Below are positions 1 to 12,061 of a DNA stretch of 64,000 bases, piece by piece. Every line of letters starts with the position of its first letter. Positions within the stretch are counted from its first letter, which is position 1. The position numbers were made by a program, and so were the translations under genes. Location: NCBI RefSeq assembly GCF_036884655.1, contig NC_088355.1, positions 19,410,501-19,474,500 on the forward strand, written 5' to 3'. This stretch comes from Musa acuminata AAA Group. Its lineage: Eukaryota; Streptophyta; Magnoliopsida; Zingiberales; Musaceae. Below the pieces are notes generated by a model that saw only the letters and a program-made list of their open reading frames with translations, was not told the origin of the DNA and searched no databases.

Positions 1-803
1 TACATTCATAGCAAATAGTTGCATTCTTTTTATTCTTTAATTTTTGTTTCATGAATTTTTTAAATTTCATAGTGAGGACTTCGAGTTTACCATCACTTGA
101 GCTTATGCTCAAGTGGTCTTCAATTATTCCAAGTATGAAATCTTTCCTATTCTTTGGAAGGTAGTTCTCAAGTTCTTTACGTGCATTGTACGTCATTTCA
201 TAGGTCATCAAAGACCCTATAAGTTCTTCAATTAGAAAATGGTTCAAGTTCTTTGATTCTTGTACTGTCGTTATTTTTGAATCCCAATTTTTAGAAAGCG
301 ATCGTAAAATCTTGTTAACGAGTTCAAAATCTGAAAAAACTTCTACCAAGTGCTTTTAAACCATTGATGACATCCGTAAAATGGGTGTACATGTCTCCAA
401 TGATTTCGCTTGGTTTCATATGAAATAATTCAAAATCATGCATTAAAAGATTAACTTTAGAATCTTTTATTCTACTCGTGCCTTCGTGTGTGATTTCAAG
501 AGTGTGCCATTTTTTTAAAGTCATTTCGCAAGTAGAAACCCGATTAAACTCAGTTTTATCCAAAGCGTAAAATAGAGCATTCATAGCTCTAGCATTTAAG
601 GAAAAAGTCTTCTTTTCTAAATCATTCTAATGGTTCATTGGAAGAAAAGACCTTCGAAAACCATTTTTAATAATATTCTATAAATTTAAATCTAAGGAAA
701 GCAAGAAAACTCTCATTCAAGTTTTCCAATATGTGTAGTCTGTCCCATTGAACAAGGGAGGACGAATGAAAAAGTAACCCTCTTGAAAGCCGAAAAGAGC
801 CAT
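1..803 (-). pseudogene. Broken copia-type gag of family A element A1
   Basis: The minus strand from an ATG at 803 reads as the family A gag and runs out of the window on the left. Recognisable pieces are the N-terminal MALFGFQEG block, a YTYWKT motif, the NALFYALDKTEFNR block and DMYTHFTDV. A stop follows YWKT, another lies in the next block, and several frame changes occur below position 320, so no full-length protein can be made. The longest open piece is 86 aa (324-584). In intact relatives in this window gag is about 325 aa, with DUF4219/UBN2-like similarity known from Ty1-copia gag. No protease, integrase or reverse transcriptase is visible. The gag call is secure; the exact left limit is not visible. 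Confidence 0.8.
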
Positions 804-839
804 TTCTATTTGGGTGTTAAACGAAATATGAAAAATGAT

Positions 840-851
840 GCTCTAATACCA
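840..851 (-). other. Primer binding site of element A1
   Basis: On the minus strand this reads TGGTATTAGAGC, one mismatch from TGGTATCAGAGC, the complement of the 3' end of initiator tRNA-Met. It lies two bases inside the LTR that starts at 854, which sets the element's orientation (minus strand, 5' LTR on the right). Confidence 0.75.
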
Positions 852-1482
852 ACTGTTAGGAACGAGTCGGCACTAAGAGGCGGGGGGTGAATTAGTGCAG
901 CGGTAAAACTGTCGGTTTTGAAAAGTCTTTTGTACGATTAAAACCGATTCTGGAAATATGCTTAGATTGAAAGTGTGTTCGTAAACGTATTGAAGGCAGT
1001 TAGCAGTTAATGTAAATTGCAAGAAGTAAATGCAAATCAGATTTTATAGTGGTTCGGTCGTAATGAGCAACATCCACTTCGCCGATTCCTCTTCCGTCGA
1101 GGCCACCGGCATCCACTATCGGTCTTCCTTCAATAGGCAAAGACCAACCACCTTTTACAACTCGATTCTCCTTTTTCCAGGTTTAGGAGATAACCCTTAC
1201 ACCCCCACTTACTCCTCTCTCAAACTATTCTAACACTTAGAACTTTGAGAGGAATTTCACACAAGATTACAACAGCGTTTCTTTCCTTTTTACTCTCAAT
1301 ACTTGTGTTTCTTAACCAGGGATGAGAGGGGTATTTATAGGTCTCAAGTTGATTCAAACTTGAAGCCTAAAAATATCTCATCCCGGGTTTCCTGGGTAGG
1401 GCCGGTACCACCGCTTGTGCTGGGCGGTACCACTACCTGATAGAGCTCAGAGACCGAGCTTTGGCGGTACCACCGCTGGCAG

Positions 1483-3526
1483 CATTAGTTGCCGGTATTT
1501 TGATGATGAAATCACTTGATATATGTTTATGATTTAATCTACGTTTTGAGTGATGTAGGATGCTTCGATCAGGATGAGACAATTAAAGCAGGAAAAATCA
1601 TGTTGTGCCAGAGGAACATGTCAGAAGATTGGACGTCGGGCCGGTGGATCGATCGATGTATCGACAGAAGGTTTCGGGTCGTGGACTCAAGCATCGAGCC
1701 AAGAAGAGCGGGTATTGTGCCAAGGATATCGAAGTTATGAAGTCAACTAGCCGATTGGGCAATAGGCCGTAGGAGAGGACGATGCGTCGAATAATCGGAC
1801 GAAGCGTCGAGGAATCGGACGAAGCGTCGAGGGACCAATGACATGCCGGACAACTTGGTTAATTGCTTAGGATTAATTGTTTCTATCAAAGTTTTATTTT
1901 ACATGTGCAGGATTAACTACGAAGGAAGTAAGATATGCAGTAGGAGTTGCGCCAGAGTCAAGACTATGATTACGTTGGGAGTTCGAGAGTTCAACGAAAG
2001 TCCGTACAGTCGTCGGAGGTTCTACGAGAACAAATCCGAGAAGTCCAGGAGCTTGCCAAAGAAGCTCGTCAGAACTCGCCAAGTGGATCATCGCAAGTCC
2101 AGAAGTTTGTCGGAAGTTCGCAGGAGCATCACCGAGGGTTCATCGAAAGATCGACGGAAGTTCGCTGGAAGCTCGCCAGAAGAAGCGATTGACGCACCGA
2201 AGCAAGTTGCAGTAAATGTCTTAAGAAATATCGTAGTTAGCATGATGATTAAGCTAGGAATGGGAGGTGATCCCAATAACTTAATCTGGGGGCAATTGGG
2301 CCCTTGACAGACCCAAATTGGGCCGAATGGATCAATCCATTCGGACCAAAATTCCTGCCAGGCGGTGGCACCGCCAAGGTCGACGGTGGCACCGCCCAGG
2401 AGATGGTCTCCTAGGAAAGCTGGGCGGTGTAACTGCCCAGGTCAGGCGGTGGCACCGCCTGGGCTCTGTCTCCGAGCGAGACTGGGCGGTGCAACCGTCG
2501 CAGTCAAGCGGTGGCACCGCTTAGGCTCAGTCTCCGAGTGAGACTGGGCGGTGCAACCGCCCCTGACAAGTAGCGGAACCGCTTGAGCTTGGTCTCCGAG
2601 CTCTGCCAAGCGGTGCAACCGCCCTTGACAAGCGGTGGAACCGCCTGAGCTCAATCTCCGAGCTCCGCCAGGCGGTGCAACCACCCCTGTCAGGCGATGG
2701 CACCGCCCAGAGGCTCAGTCTCCGAGCTCTGCCACGCGGTGCAACCGCTAGACCCCGGAATTCCGGGAGATGATAGTTTTGAGCTCGGAATTCAAACTGG
2801 TTTGGGGCCTATAAATACCTCACCCTTTCAGCAATGAAAGGGTAACCCAAAAGCACTGAAAGCTTGATCTTACTCTGTGATTTTAGAGCTCAAAAGTGTT
2901 ATAAAGTCTAGAAGATCTCCTCCCTCTTTTCTTCCAAGTTTTGATCTTTCAACAGAGGAGAGAAAAGTTTGTAAGGGTTGTCTCCTAAGCCCGTCAAAAT
3001 GAGTAAAACTGTAAAAGGGTGTTTGGCCTTCGCCTATTGAAGGAAGGCCTCTAGTGGACGTCGATGACCTCGTCGGTGGAGGAAGCCAAAAGTGGATGTA
3101 GGTCAAGATTGACCGAACTACTCTAAATCTTGGTTTGCATTTACTTTGAGCATCTTATCTTTACTGCAAACCTCCTCAGTAACTTATTGCCTTCTGCTCA
3201 TTTACGAACGTGTTTCATAGTTAAGTATTTTCCGAATTGGCGTTAAGATGGAAATCAGTTTTATCGTACGAACATCATATTTCAGTTTGCGCTTACATTC
3301 TGATTTCTATCTTAACTACAAACTATCTTCCTTACTTTACTTCAAATATGTTTCCGTAAGCTTTCAAAGTTATTATCTGCACGAAATGACTTTTACGTCG
3401 GAATCAGATTTCAACGTACGAACGCAGTTTTAATCGTCGAAAGTTTTCCGCTGCACTAATCCAAACCCCCACCCCCCACCCCCCCTCCCTCCCCCTCTTA
3501 GTGGAGCCTTGAATCCCGTCCAAACC
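1483..3526 (+). mobile_element. Forward solo LTR with eroded ends, nested in the A1 LTR
   Basis: From about 1494 the sequence GTATTTTGATGATGAAATCACTTGATATATG-like matches the start of B-type LTRs such as 58263-60390. It continues through the GGATGCTTCGATCAGG block, a GC-rich U3 repeat block (2350-2750), a TATAAATA box at 2810-2817, a leader segment, and a C-run followed by CTCTTAGTG at about 3503. The usual TGTTGAATCTC start and CCTAACA end are degraded, and I could not find a target duplication, so the boundaries are good only to about 15 bp. Short ORFs inside (for example 1843-2307) are low-complexity LTR reading frames, not genes. Confidence 0.65.
2810..2817 (+). promoter_or_regulatory. 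LTR TATA box
   Basis: TATAAATA follows a conserved GGGCC and precedes a CA-rich segment. The same octamer sits at the same place in every A and B LTR of this window, so it very likely marks the U3/R promoter of the element. Confidence 0.65.
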
Positions 3527-4336
3527 AGCCCAACGTCGGGCCTAGTTGGCCCCTAACAGAGTTGATGGGATCATCTCCCAATCCCTACTCCAATTATGTT
3601 CTAAATACGATTCCTAAGACATATTCTAAGCATTCTAGTTCCGGTACATCAATTGCTCTTTCGATGAGCTTCCAGCGATCTTCCAACGAACTTCCGACGA
3701 ACTCCCCGCAATGTTCCGATAGACTCCCGGCAACCTCCTAGACTTCACAACGATCTTCTTGGTGAGTTCTGACAAGCTTCTTTGGCAAGCTCCTGGACTT
3801 CTTAGTTGGTTCTGGCAGAACTTCCGATGAACATCCGGACTTTCGACGAACTCTCGAACTCCTAACGAAATTGCGTTCTTAACTCCGGGACTTCATTTTG
3901 CTTTATGCCTTGCTATCATAGTTAATCCTACACACATAAAAACACACTTTGATCTAGACAATTATTACTAAGCATGAATCATGTCGTTTGACATATCATT
4001 GGTCCATCGACGCTTCGTCCGATTCTTCGACGCATCGTCCTCTCTTATGGCCTATTGTCCAATCGGCCAGTTGATCTCCGTAACTCTGATATCCTTGGAG
4101 CAATATTCGCTCTTCTTGGCCCGATGCCCAAATCCATAGCTCGAAGCCTTCTGTCGATATGTCGACCGATCCTCGAGCCTAACATCCAATCTTCTGACTT
4201 GTTTTCCTCTGACCTAATATGATTCATCCTGCTTTAAATATCTCTCCCTGATTGAAGCATCCTGCATCACTCAAAACGCATATCAAATCATAAACACTTG
4301 TCAATTGGTTTCATCATCAAAATATGAGATTCAACA

Positions 4337-4489
4337 CAATATAATGATATGCATAAAATGTGTTACATATATTCATAATAAAATATTACTTTGACTTGAA
4401 TTCAAGGTTCTATCAATATAGCATATTGATAGGGAGAGTTAAGGTTAACTCCGTCATCAATTGGTTGTCATCATCAAAAATAGGGAGAT
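4337..4489 (+). mobile_element. 3' tail of the internal region of an A element, with polypurine tract
   Basis: This plus-oriented piece has the conserved small inverted repeats around 4411-4435 (CTATCAATATA / CATATTGATAG), then the ATCAATTGGTT arm. The weak purine tract TAGGGAGAT (4481-4489) immediately precedes the LTR start at 4490. It matches the corresponding stretches at 21,540-21,643 and 26,310-26,409. The rest of this element's internal region is absent. Confidence 0.75.
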
Positions 4490-5626
4490 TGTTGAATTTC
4501 AGATTTTGATGATGAAATCAATTGATGACTTTGCGATCTAGTCTGTGTTTTGAGTTATGCAGGACTACCTTTGATCAAGGAGAGGCAAATTAATTAAAGT
4601 AGGAGGAATCATACATTGGGCCAGAGTGAACATGTCAGAAGATTGGATGATGGGCCAAAGGATCGGTCGATGTGTCGGCAGAATGCTTCGTGTCATGAAT
4701 TCGGGCATCGGGCCGAAGGGTCAGACATTGCGCCACAGAGATCGGAAGTTGCGAGAGTCAACATGCCGATTGGGCAATATACTGAAGGAGAGGACAATGT
4801 GCCGAAGGATCAGACAAGCGTCGGATGAACCAATGACATACCGGACAAAGGATTCATGTTTTGTAATCATTTGTCTAAGATCGAAGTAGTTTAAGGGGCT
4901 AATTGAGTTAGCTTTTGGTGTAATAATGCTAACTTAATTAAGGGCCAATTGGGCCTTAATTGGACTGATTTGGGCTCATTGGGAGACCCATTCAGTGACC
5001 CAAAAGTTGGGACAAGCGGTGGCACCACCAGAACAGGTGGTAGAACCATTTATGAGTTGGAAAACTCAAAAAACTCTATCTCCGAGGCTGTCAAGCGGTG
5101 GTACCACCCAATGGGCCTTAATTGGACTGATTTGGGCTCATTAGGAGACCCATTCAGTGACTCAAAAGTTGGGACAAGTGGTGGCACCGCCATAACAAGT
5201 GGTAGAACCATTTATGAGTTAGAAAACTCGAAAAACTCTATCTCCGAGGCTGTCAAGCGATGGTACCACCCAATGATAGTGTGTCAGGCAATGGTACCAC
5301 CTAATGTCAGGCTACAGGCGGTGGTACCACCCGTATCCCAAAATCTCATGGATTTGAATTTTGGGCTCCAGATTTGAATCCATTTGGGGCCTATAAATAC
5401 CCCACTCTTTCTTGCTTAATACGGTAAGAAAGTGAGTTAAAAAGGGGGAAATAATCCTTGAGTAAAAATTGTAATCTCTCTTGAAGAGTAGAGTCCCTTC
5501 TTCCTAGTATTTAGAATGTTCTTCTAAAGGGAGAAGAGAGGTCTAAGTCTAAAAGAGATGTGTAAAGGTTCTCTCCTAAGCATGTCAAAAGGAGAGTAGA
5601 GTTGTAAGAATATGATTGGTCTTCAC
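4490..5626 (+). mobile_element. Truncated forward 3' LTR of an A element
   Basis: It begins TGTTGAATTTCAG right after a purine tract and follows the A LTR to the block ending GGTCTTCAC, where the A2 LTR starts. About 400 bp of the usual 3' end is missing. U3 contains a tandem duplication of about 165 bp: the GGGCCTTAATTGGACTGA block occurs at about 4944 and again at about 5113. The TATAAATA box is at 5392-5399. Confidence 0.75.
5392..5399 (+). promoter_or_regulatory. LTR TATA box
   Basis: TATAAATA after GGGGCC at the conserved promoter position of the truncated A LTR 4490-5626. Confidence 0.6.
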
Positions 5627-6100
5627 TGTTAGGAAAGGGGTCGGTACTAAGGGGGGGGGGGAATTAGTGCAACAGTAAAAACGTCAATTTTGAAAAATCT
5701 CTCATCCTTTGAAAATTGATTTCGGAAACTTAACTTGAAAGCATGTTCGTAAAAGTATTGAAGGCAGTTTACAGTTAATGTAAATTGCAAGAAGGAAATG
5801 CAAACCAGATTTTATAGTGGTTTGGTCATTGTGACCTACATCCACTCCATCGATTCCTCTTCCGTCGAGGCCACCAGCATCCACTATCGGTCTTCTTTTA
5901 ATAGGCGAAGACCAACCACCTTTTACAACTCGATTCTCCTTTTACTAGGTTTGGGAGATAACCCTTACACCCCCACTTACTCCTCTCTCTAACTATTCTA
6001 ACACTTAGAACTTTTGAGAGGGGTTCATATAAGATTGTAGCAATGTTTCTTTCTATTTTTACTCTCAAGTCTTGTATGTGTTAACCAAGGATGAGAGGGG

Positions 6101-6108
6101 TATTTATA
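6101..6108 (-). promoter_or_regulatory. LTR TATA box (reverse)
   Basis: TATTTATA on the plus strand, TATAAATA on the element sense strand, at the conserved LTR promoter position. Confidence 0.65.
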
Positions 6109-6169
6109 GGCCTCAAGTTGATTCAAACTTGGAGCCTAAAAACATCTCATCCCGGGTTTCCTAGGTTTG

Positions 6170-6410
6170 GGCAGTACCACTGCCTGTGCTCGGTGGTACT
6201 ACCGCCAATGTCAGTCTAATACTAACACTGCACTGGGCGGTACCACTGCCCAGTCTGGTGATACCACCGCCTGAGAGGCTGTGCTGGGCGGTACCACCGC
6301 CTAGACTGGCGGTACCACCACTTGCAGCCTCTCGGAGGCTATGTCTGGGCGGTCCCACCGCCCAGACCAACGGTACCACCGCCTGAGCTGGGCGGTACCA
6401 CCTCTTGGGT
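6170..6410. repeat. GGCGGTACCACC palindrome cluster in U3
   Basis: At least nine imperfect copies of GGCGGTACCACCGCC-like motifs, spaced about 20-40 bp. The core GGTGGTACCACC is a perfect palindrome in its consensus form. The same kind of cluster lies at 1400-1480, 18,140-18,450, 22,590-22,790 and 27,240-27,480, upstream of the TATA box in each A LTR. Confidence 0.7.
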
Positions 6411-7211
6411 CACTGTTTGGGCCTTTCATTTGGCCCAAACAGTCCTTACATGGGCCCAACTAGCCCCTAATTGGGTTGGCCGAAATCCAAACCAAATTAC
6501 GTGCTAACTACGATTCCTAAGACATATTCTAAGCTAAACAAGTCCGTAAGTCTAGTTTCTTCCAGCGATCTTTCGGCGAACATCCGACGATCTCTCGGTA
6601 ATGTTCCAGCGAACTCCCAGCAAGCTCTTGGACTTCACGATGATCTTTTGGCGAGTTCCGATGAGCTTCTTTGGTAATCTCCTAGACTTCTCGGCTAGTT
6701 CCTATAGAACTTCCGACGAATGTCTGGACTTCCAACGAACTCTTGAACTCCCAACGAAATTGCATCCTTGACTCTAGGATTTCATTTTACTTTATACCTT
6801 GCTATTATAGTTAATCCTGCACATGTAAAAACACACTTCGATCTTGACAATTAATACTAAGCATTAATCATGTTGTCTAGCATATCATTGGTCCCTCGAC
6901 ACTTCGTTCGATTCTTCGGCTCATCGTCCTCTCTTGCGGCCTATTGCCCAATCGGCAAGTTGACTCCACAACTCCGATATCCTTAGCACAATATCCGCTC
7001 TTCTTGGCCCGATGCCCGAAGCCTTCTGTCGATACGTCGACCGATCCACCAGCTTGATGTCCAATCTTTTGACATGTTTTCCCCCGACCCAACATGATTC
7101 TTCCTGCTTTAATTGTCTCATCCTGATCGAAGCATCCTACGTAACTCAAAACGCAGATCAAATCCTAAACACTTATCAATTGGTTTCATCATCAAAATCC
7201 GAGATTCAACA

Positions 7212-9066
7212 ATCTCTTCATTTTTTATGATGATAACCAATTGATGACGGAGTTAACTAAACTCCCGGAGTTTAAACAAACTCCCCCTATCAATATGCCA
7301 TATTAATAGAAACTCTTGGATTCAAAAATCCAAGCAACATGTTATCATAAACTTATTCATAACATCATACTTCTCCCCCTTTGTCAACAACAAAAAGGAG
7401 AAGTGTCAACTATCAAGTGTTTGGACATACAAGTTCAAATTATTGCATCATAAATCTCCAGTTTTATCATCATACAAGCTAGCAATAATTTTGAGTTTTG
7501 CAAGTTTATAAATTTTGCTAGATGTATAAGTTTAGCATGTTTTACTTCTTAAGATAGGCAAGATAGCACTTTTGCTTCTTTTGCAAGCTAGCAAGTCTTG
7601 GTGATGTTCAAGATTGCAAGTTCTACATCATGCAAGCTAGCAAATTTAAATATCTGCAAGTTGGCATATTTGCTTTTCTTTACGATATTCAAAACTAGTA
7701 AGTTTTTGAAAAGTTCAAGATAGCACCATTTTTGCATTTTCTTGAAATGTGTAACTTAGCAAAATTCACAAGATAACATTATTCTTTCTTCTCTTTTGAG
7801 AAGTGCAAGTTTAACAATTTTGCTTTCTAACAAGTTTTGCTCCCCCTTTGTCATTGTCAAAAAGAAGGGAAGAATACAATATTATAATTCTTTTCCCTTT
7901 ACAATAATTTCAAATCATTACAAAGGTAAATAACAAAGATGAAAAATCAAGTCATGAATATCAAAACAATTTTTCATCGTGAATATTTCATCATTGCAAG
8001 CATCATTATCATAAGTTGAAGTATTACATGCATAATACCAAATCATCATGTATATAAAATATAAAATCATCGTTACATGCATGATTCCAAATCATCATTC
8101 TAGAGTATCATTTCAAAAAATGATAAATATTGATTTTGACATCATTAAAAAAAATCATAGTGTTGCTTGCATTTTTATCTAAGGGAAAAATTATAGTGTT
8201 GCATGCATCATCCCAAATCATTTTAAGGCATACAAGCCATAAATACAAAGAAATCATGTCATCAAAGATAAGATCATTTAAATACCAAAAGATATGATTC
8301 ATATGGTTAATCTCTTCTTTAAATAAAATACCAAGAAGAATCGTAGGAGAACGATTAATGAAAAATCTTGATTCATATTAAATCTTAATTTGTAAATATC
8401 AAAGAATCAAGATCATGATTTGGATAAAAATTTATTCAAATTTAAATCATCAAAATCATTTTCAAAGTCCAAGAGATTCGTAAAAATGATACAAATGGAT
8501 TCATCAAAATCAATAAGATAGAGAAAAATAATTTTCAAGAAAAAAGTTTTCCTCTTTTTAGTTGTTTCAATTCATATGATTTTATTTCATTTATGCTAAA
8601 TAAAAACATGTATCATGTTTAAAACCGAAAGTGCAAGATTTATTACGACAAAGATCAATAAGGCATAAATCACCCAAAAATCATCATTATTTTAAATCAT
8701 CATGCATAATTTCAAAAGAAAATTTTATTAAGCACGATCATTATGCATCATTATATTATTTCATCAAGCATGATTTCATAAAGTGTTTTCAATAATACGG
8801 AAATCATTAAGATACACATTATTATTAAAACGTCTAGCATGATTTAAGTCTAACATTTTGTTCCTTTATCATCACACATGTTATTTTCATGATTATTTTC
8901 AAGATTGCTAGATAAGCATAATTCCTAATTTTTTATATTTTTTATTTATTAAACATGTAATTTTTAAAAAAAATAATTTTTCTAAATTAAAAATAACTCA
9001 TGAAAAGCATCACATAATTTTGAAATAAACTAAGGGCATTTTGATTACCTCATCGTCGAAAATCAT
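7212..9066 (-). mobile_element. Non-coding 3' half of the A2 internal region
   Basis: AT-rich DNA with no open frame above about 65 aa and no trace of copia protease, integrase, RT or RNase H. It holds the stem enclosing the purine tract (7175-7250), inverted-repeat hairpins at 7235-7313, CCCCCTTTGTCA purine-tract-like modules at 7375-7388 and 7850-7862, and many GCAAGCTAGCAA-like motifs at 7440-7830. The rest is low-complexity ATCATTAT-rich sequence shared with the other A copies. Confidence 0.75.
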
Positions 9067-9950
9067 TCAGGCATAGTTTGCCACCTCACCTTTGTTGATT
9101 TTCTCCTCGTCTTCGGATGAGCTTGATTTGTCCATGATTGCTTCCTTCTTCTCATGTTCATAGCAAGTAGTTACATTCTTTTTGTTCTTTATTTTTTGTT
9201 TCACTAACATTTTAAATTTCATAAGTAGTTCAAGTTCACCATCACTTGAGCTTATACTTGAGGGGTCTTTATGTGTTCTAAGTGTCAAATCCTTCTTGTT
9301 CTTTGGAAGGTTGTCCTTGAGTTTTTCACGTGCATTGCACGTCATTTCATAGGTTATCAAAGACCGTATAAGTTCTTGGAGAGGGAAATAGTTTAAGTTT
9401 TTTTATTCTTGAATAGCCGTTACTTTTGAATCCCAAGTTTTAGAGAATGAGTGTAAAACTTTATTCACAAGTTCAAGATTTGAAAAACTTTTACCAAGAG
9501 CTTTTAAACCATTGACAACATCCATAAAATGGGTGTACATATCAATAATAGTTTCGCTCGGCCTCATTCGAAAAAGTTTAAAATCATGTATTAAAAAGTT
9601 GATTTTCGAATCTTTAACTTTGCTTGTGTCTTCATATGTGATTTCGAGAGTGCACCATATGTCAAAAGCTGTTTTGCACATAGAAACCCGATTAAACTCA
9701 GTTTATCTAAGGTGAAAAAGAAGGCATTCATAGCCTTTGCATTTAGAGAAAAAGTCTACTTCTCTAAATCATTCCAATGGTTCATTGGAAGAGAAGACCT
9801 TTGAAAATCAAATTCGACTATGTGCCATAAATCAAGATTCAATGAAAGCAAGAAAACTCTCATTCGAGTTTTCCAATAAGTGTAGTCCGTCTCATTGAAA
9901 AAGGGAGGACGAATGAGAGAGTGACCCTCTTGAAAGCCAAAAAGAGCCAT
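9067..9950 (-). pseudogene. Frameshifted copia-type gag of element A2
   Basis: Three minus-strand pieces read in order as one gag: 9950-9756 (N-terminal MALFGFQEGHS and YTYWKTRMRVF), 9681-9403 (FDIWCTLEITYE, DMYTHFMDVVNGLKALGKSF) and 9360-9067 (ITYEMTCNAREKL to ESSSSEDEEKINKGEVANYA). Frame changes between the pieces make it non-functional. The C-terminal part has TTCYE-like residues followed directly by a Lys/Ser-rich acidic tail, so the usual CCHC zinc knuckle of copia gag is not complete. The start at 9950 is the conserved MALFGF methionine, about 37 bp from the PBS. Confidence 0.8.
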
Positions 9951-9985
9951 TTCTCTTTAGGTGTTAAACCAAATGAGAAAACAAA

Positions 9986-9997
9986 GCTCTGATACCA
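9986..9997 (-). other. Primer binding site of element A2
   Basis: The minus strand reads TGGTATCAGAGC, a perfect 12-nt match to the complement of the initiator tRNA-Met 3' end. It lies two bases from the LTR that begins at 10000. Confidence 0.85.
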
Positions 9998-10525
9998 ATT
10001 GTTAGGAAATGGGTCGGCACTAAGAGGGGGGAGGGGGGGTGAATTAGTGAAGTGGTAAAAATGTCAGTTCTGAAAAATCTTTCGTCCGTTGAAAACCAAT
10101 TTCAGAAATTTAACTTGAAAGCGTGTTTGTAAAAGTATTGAAGGCAATTTACAGTTAATGTAAATTCCAAGAAGGAAAAGCAACACAAATTTTATAGTGG
10201 TTTGGTCGTCGTGACTTACATCCACTCCGTCGATTCCTCTTCCATCGATGCCACCAGCATCCACTATCTGTCTTCCTTTAATAGGCGAAGACCAACCACC
10301 TTTTACAACTCGATTCTCCTTTTACCGATTTTAGGAGATAACCCTTACACTCCCACTTACTCCTCTCTCAAACTATTCTAATACTTAGAACTTTTGAGAG
10401 GAGTTCACACAAGATTGCAGCAGCATTTCTTTCTATTTTTACTCTCAAGTCTTGTATGTGTTAACCAGGGGTGAGAGGGGTATTTATAGGCCTCAAGTTG
10501 ATTCAAACTTGGAGCCTAAAAACAT

Positions 10526-10530
10526 CTCAT
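10526..10530. repeat. Target site duplication CTCAT, left copy
   Basis: CTCAT directly precedes the gypsy LTR start at 10531 and is repeated at 18124-18128 directly after the other LTR. The uninterrupted host LTRs read CATCTCATCCCGGG at this point, which confirms the insertion site. Confidence 0.9.
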
Positions 10531-10924
10531 TGTTAGAACCCTTGCAGATTCTAAACTTGGGGTTGATCTCTTTAGGGGATCGGCCTCCTTGGAACTCTAT
10601 AGGGGTTCCTCCCTCCAAGTTGCTGCTCAAAGGCTGCAGAAAAGATTCATCTATTGCTTATCAAAAAAGGGGGAATACATGGCTATTTATAGGATTTCTA
10701 AACCCTAACTCCTAATAGGACTCCTATTCAAGACTCCTACTTCTAACCAACTCCTAATATGACTTCTACTCAAGACTCCTATTCCTTTATAACTCATAAT
10801 TCTTCTCTAAGAAACAACCTCCTAACCCTAGCCGGCCTCTTCACCTCTTTAATAGGGGTCGGCTTAGGTAGGTTTTACATGAATATCCCTCTCAATTAGG
10901 ACTCTCCTAGCTAGAGTCCTAACA
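10531..10924 (-). repeat. Gypsy 3' LTR (left)
   Basis: 394 bp, TGTTAGAACCC to GTCCTAACA, the same length as its partner at 17730-18123 and nearly identical. The adjacent right-hand sequence, read on the minus strand, is the purine-rich GAAGAGGGCGGGTC, the likely polypurine tract. Confidence 0.9.
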
Positions 10925-10939
10925 GACCCGCCCTCTTCA

Positions 10940-11368
10940 AATCAGCCTTGTCCTCGAGGCTGACGATTCATGAATTTTGAGAATTTGATCTTCCAGTCGT
11001 CATAGTTCTCCCAAGTGGCATCTTCTGTTGGTAGGTTCACCCACTGTATTAGCACTTTAGTAGTGGGTCATCGTTGTCGAGTCACGATCCGTTGATCAAT
11101 AATGGTACTTGGCTAGGTCTGGAGTTCTCCTTGGATAGTCATATTTGGCGGGTGGTTTTGGGCTGTCTCCAAGCACCTATTTACAACTTCTATCTAACCG
11201 TCGATTTGTGGGTGATATGTCGTACTTCTTTTCAATTTAGTACCCTGCATATAGAATAACTTTGTCTAAAATCTGCTCGTGACGATGCAAGTAGAATTTA
11301 TCATGAGCACAATGCGTCCCTTAGAGTGTAATTTTTTTGAGTCCCAATTGTAATGAGCCACGGAGCTT
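10940..11368 (-). pseudogene. Integrase C-terminal remnant of the gypsy element
   Basis: Minus-strand frames give MQGTKLKRST, YHPQIDG and VVNRCLETAQNHPP, the conserved C-terminal part of a gypsy integrase core around the DGQTE glutamate (here the Q before E is replaced by a stop codon). They are followed by WVNLPTEDATWENYDDWK, like a chromodomain end. Stops and frame changes break it. The left limit is the end of the reading frame near the purine tract; the right limit is the family D solo LTR inserted at 11374. Confidence 0.75.
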
Positions 11369-12061
11369 GGTTCTGTCACGCCCCTCAAAATAATAATGAT
11401 ATTATTAAAACTTTCATCGCAAACCAATCTAGGATCCAAACACACATTTGAGGACACTGAAAAACATTCTATCAAATTCACATTTATAAAACCTGTGCAG
11501 TTTATAATCATATATCATATCACTCGATAATTCACATTTATGGCAACCTAAGCCAACTTGTCAAACATGAACAATATTTATAAATCCACAAGCTAAATAA
11601 ATTATACAATCAAAACTCTAACTATTCACCACAAGTTCATATCATCATATATTAAACTTAACATTCCAGAATCTTATACATGAGAGGTCCTTTAAACTTA
11701 TACCAAATCCGCAAGTTTAGATTCATCGTCAACATTTCATTAGATGCAGCGTGTGCTTATACAACAAAAACATATATACTAATAAAGATCTGCCCAAAAT
11801 CTTTTAGCTTTCCACCGCCTCAGCCCAATCTTAACATTTAAGCAAGCGACAAGCTATCCTAAAAAATTTATACAACAACGGGGTGAGCATATAGAGCTCA
11901 GCAAGTGACTAACATATCCATGTCAAAAGAGGACAATTTCCAAAGAGATAAAGTTTCGAAATACAAGGCAGAATATAAGAATTCATAGACGTAATATCAT
12001 TAGGTGCAGAATCACAATTGTCATTTCAATCAAACATATTTGGTTCATAACAGAGGGGGCA

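Larger units (their letters stand above)
854..4336 (-). mobile_element. 5' LTR of element A1, split by a nested solo LTR
   Basis: The LTR starts TGTTAGGAACG at 854 (reverse orientation) and ends in GATTCAACA at 4336. About 2 kb of forward-oriented LTR interrupts it between roughly 1483 and 3526. The two outer pieces (854 to about 1482, and about 3527 to 4336) align in order with the uninterrupted A LTR at 5627-7211. A TATTTATA box (reverse TATAAATA) at 1332-1339 marks the LTR promoter. The segment from about 1400 to 1480 has the GGCGGTACCACC motifs typical of the family A U3. The DNA after 4336 is the 3' tail of another A element, so A1 probably inserted into that one. Confidence 0.75.
5627..7211 (-). 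mobile_element. 3' LTR of element A2 (minus orientation)
   Basis: A complete LTR of 1585 bp. On the plus strand it starts TGTTAGGAAAGGGG and ends GAGATTCAACA. The purine tract lies on its right side, so it is the 3' LTR of a minus-strand element. A G run of 12 lies near its left end. The U3 part (6160-6410) is filled with GGCGGTACCACCGCC motifs. The reverse TATA box is at 6101-6108. The left flank is TTCAC; no matching duplication can be tested because the right end of A2 is lost. Confidence 0.85.

Noticed and set aside
9986..9997. tRNA-Met gene
   Set aside because: Only the 12-nt complement of the tRNA 3' end is present. These are primer binding sites, and no cloverleaf gene was found at any of them.
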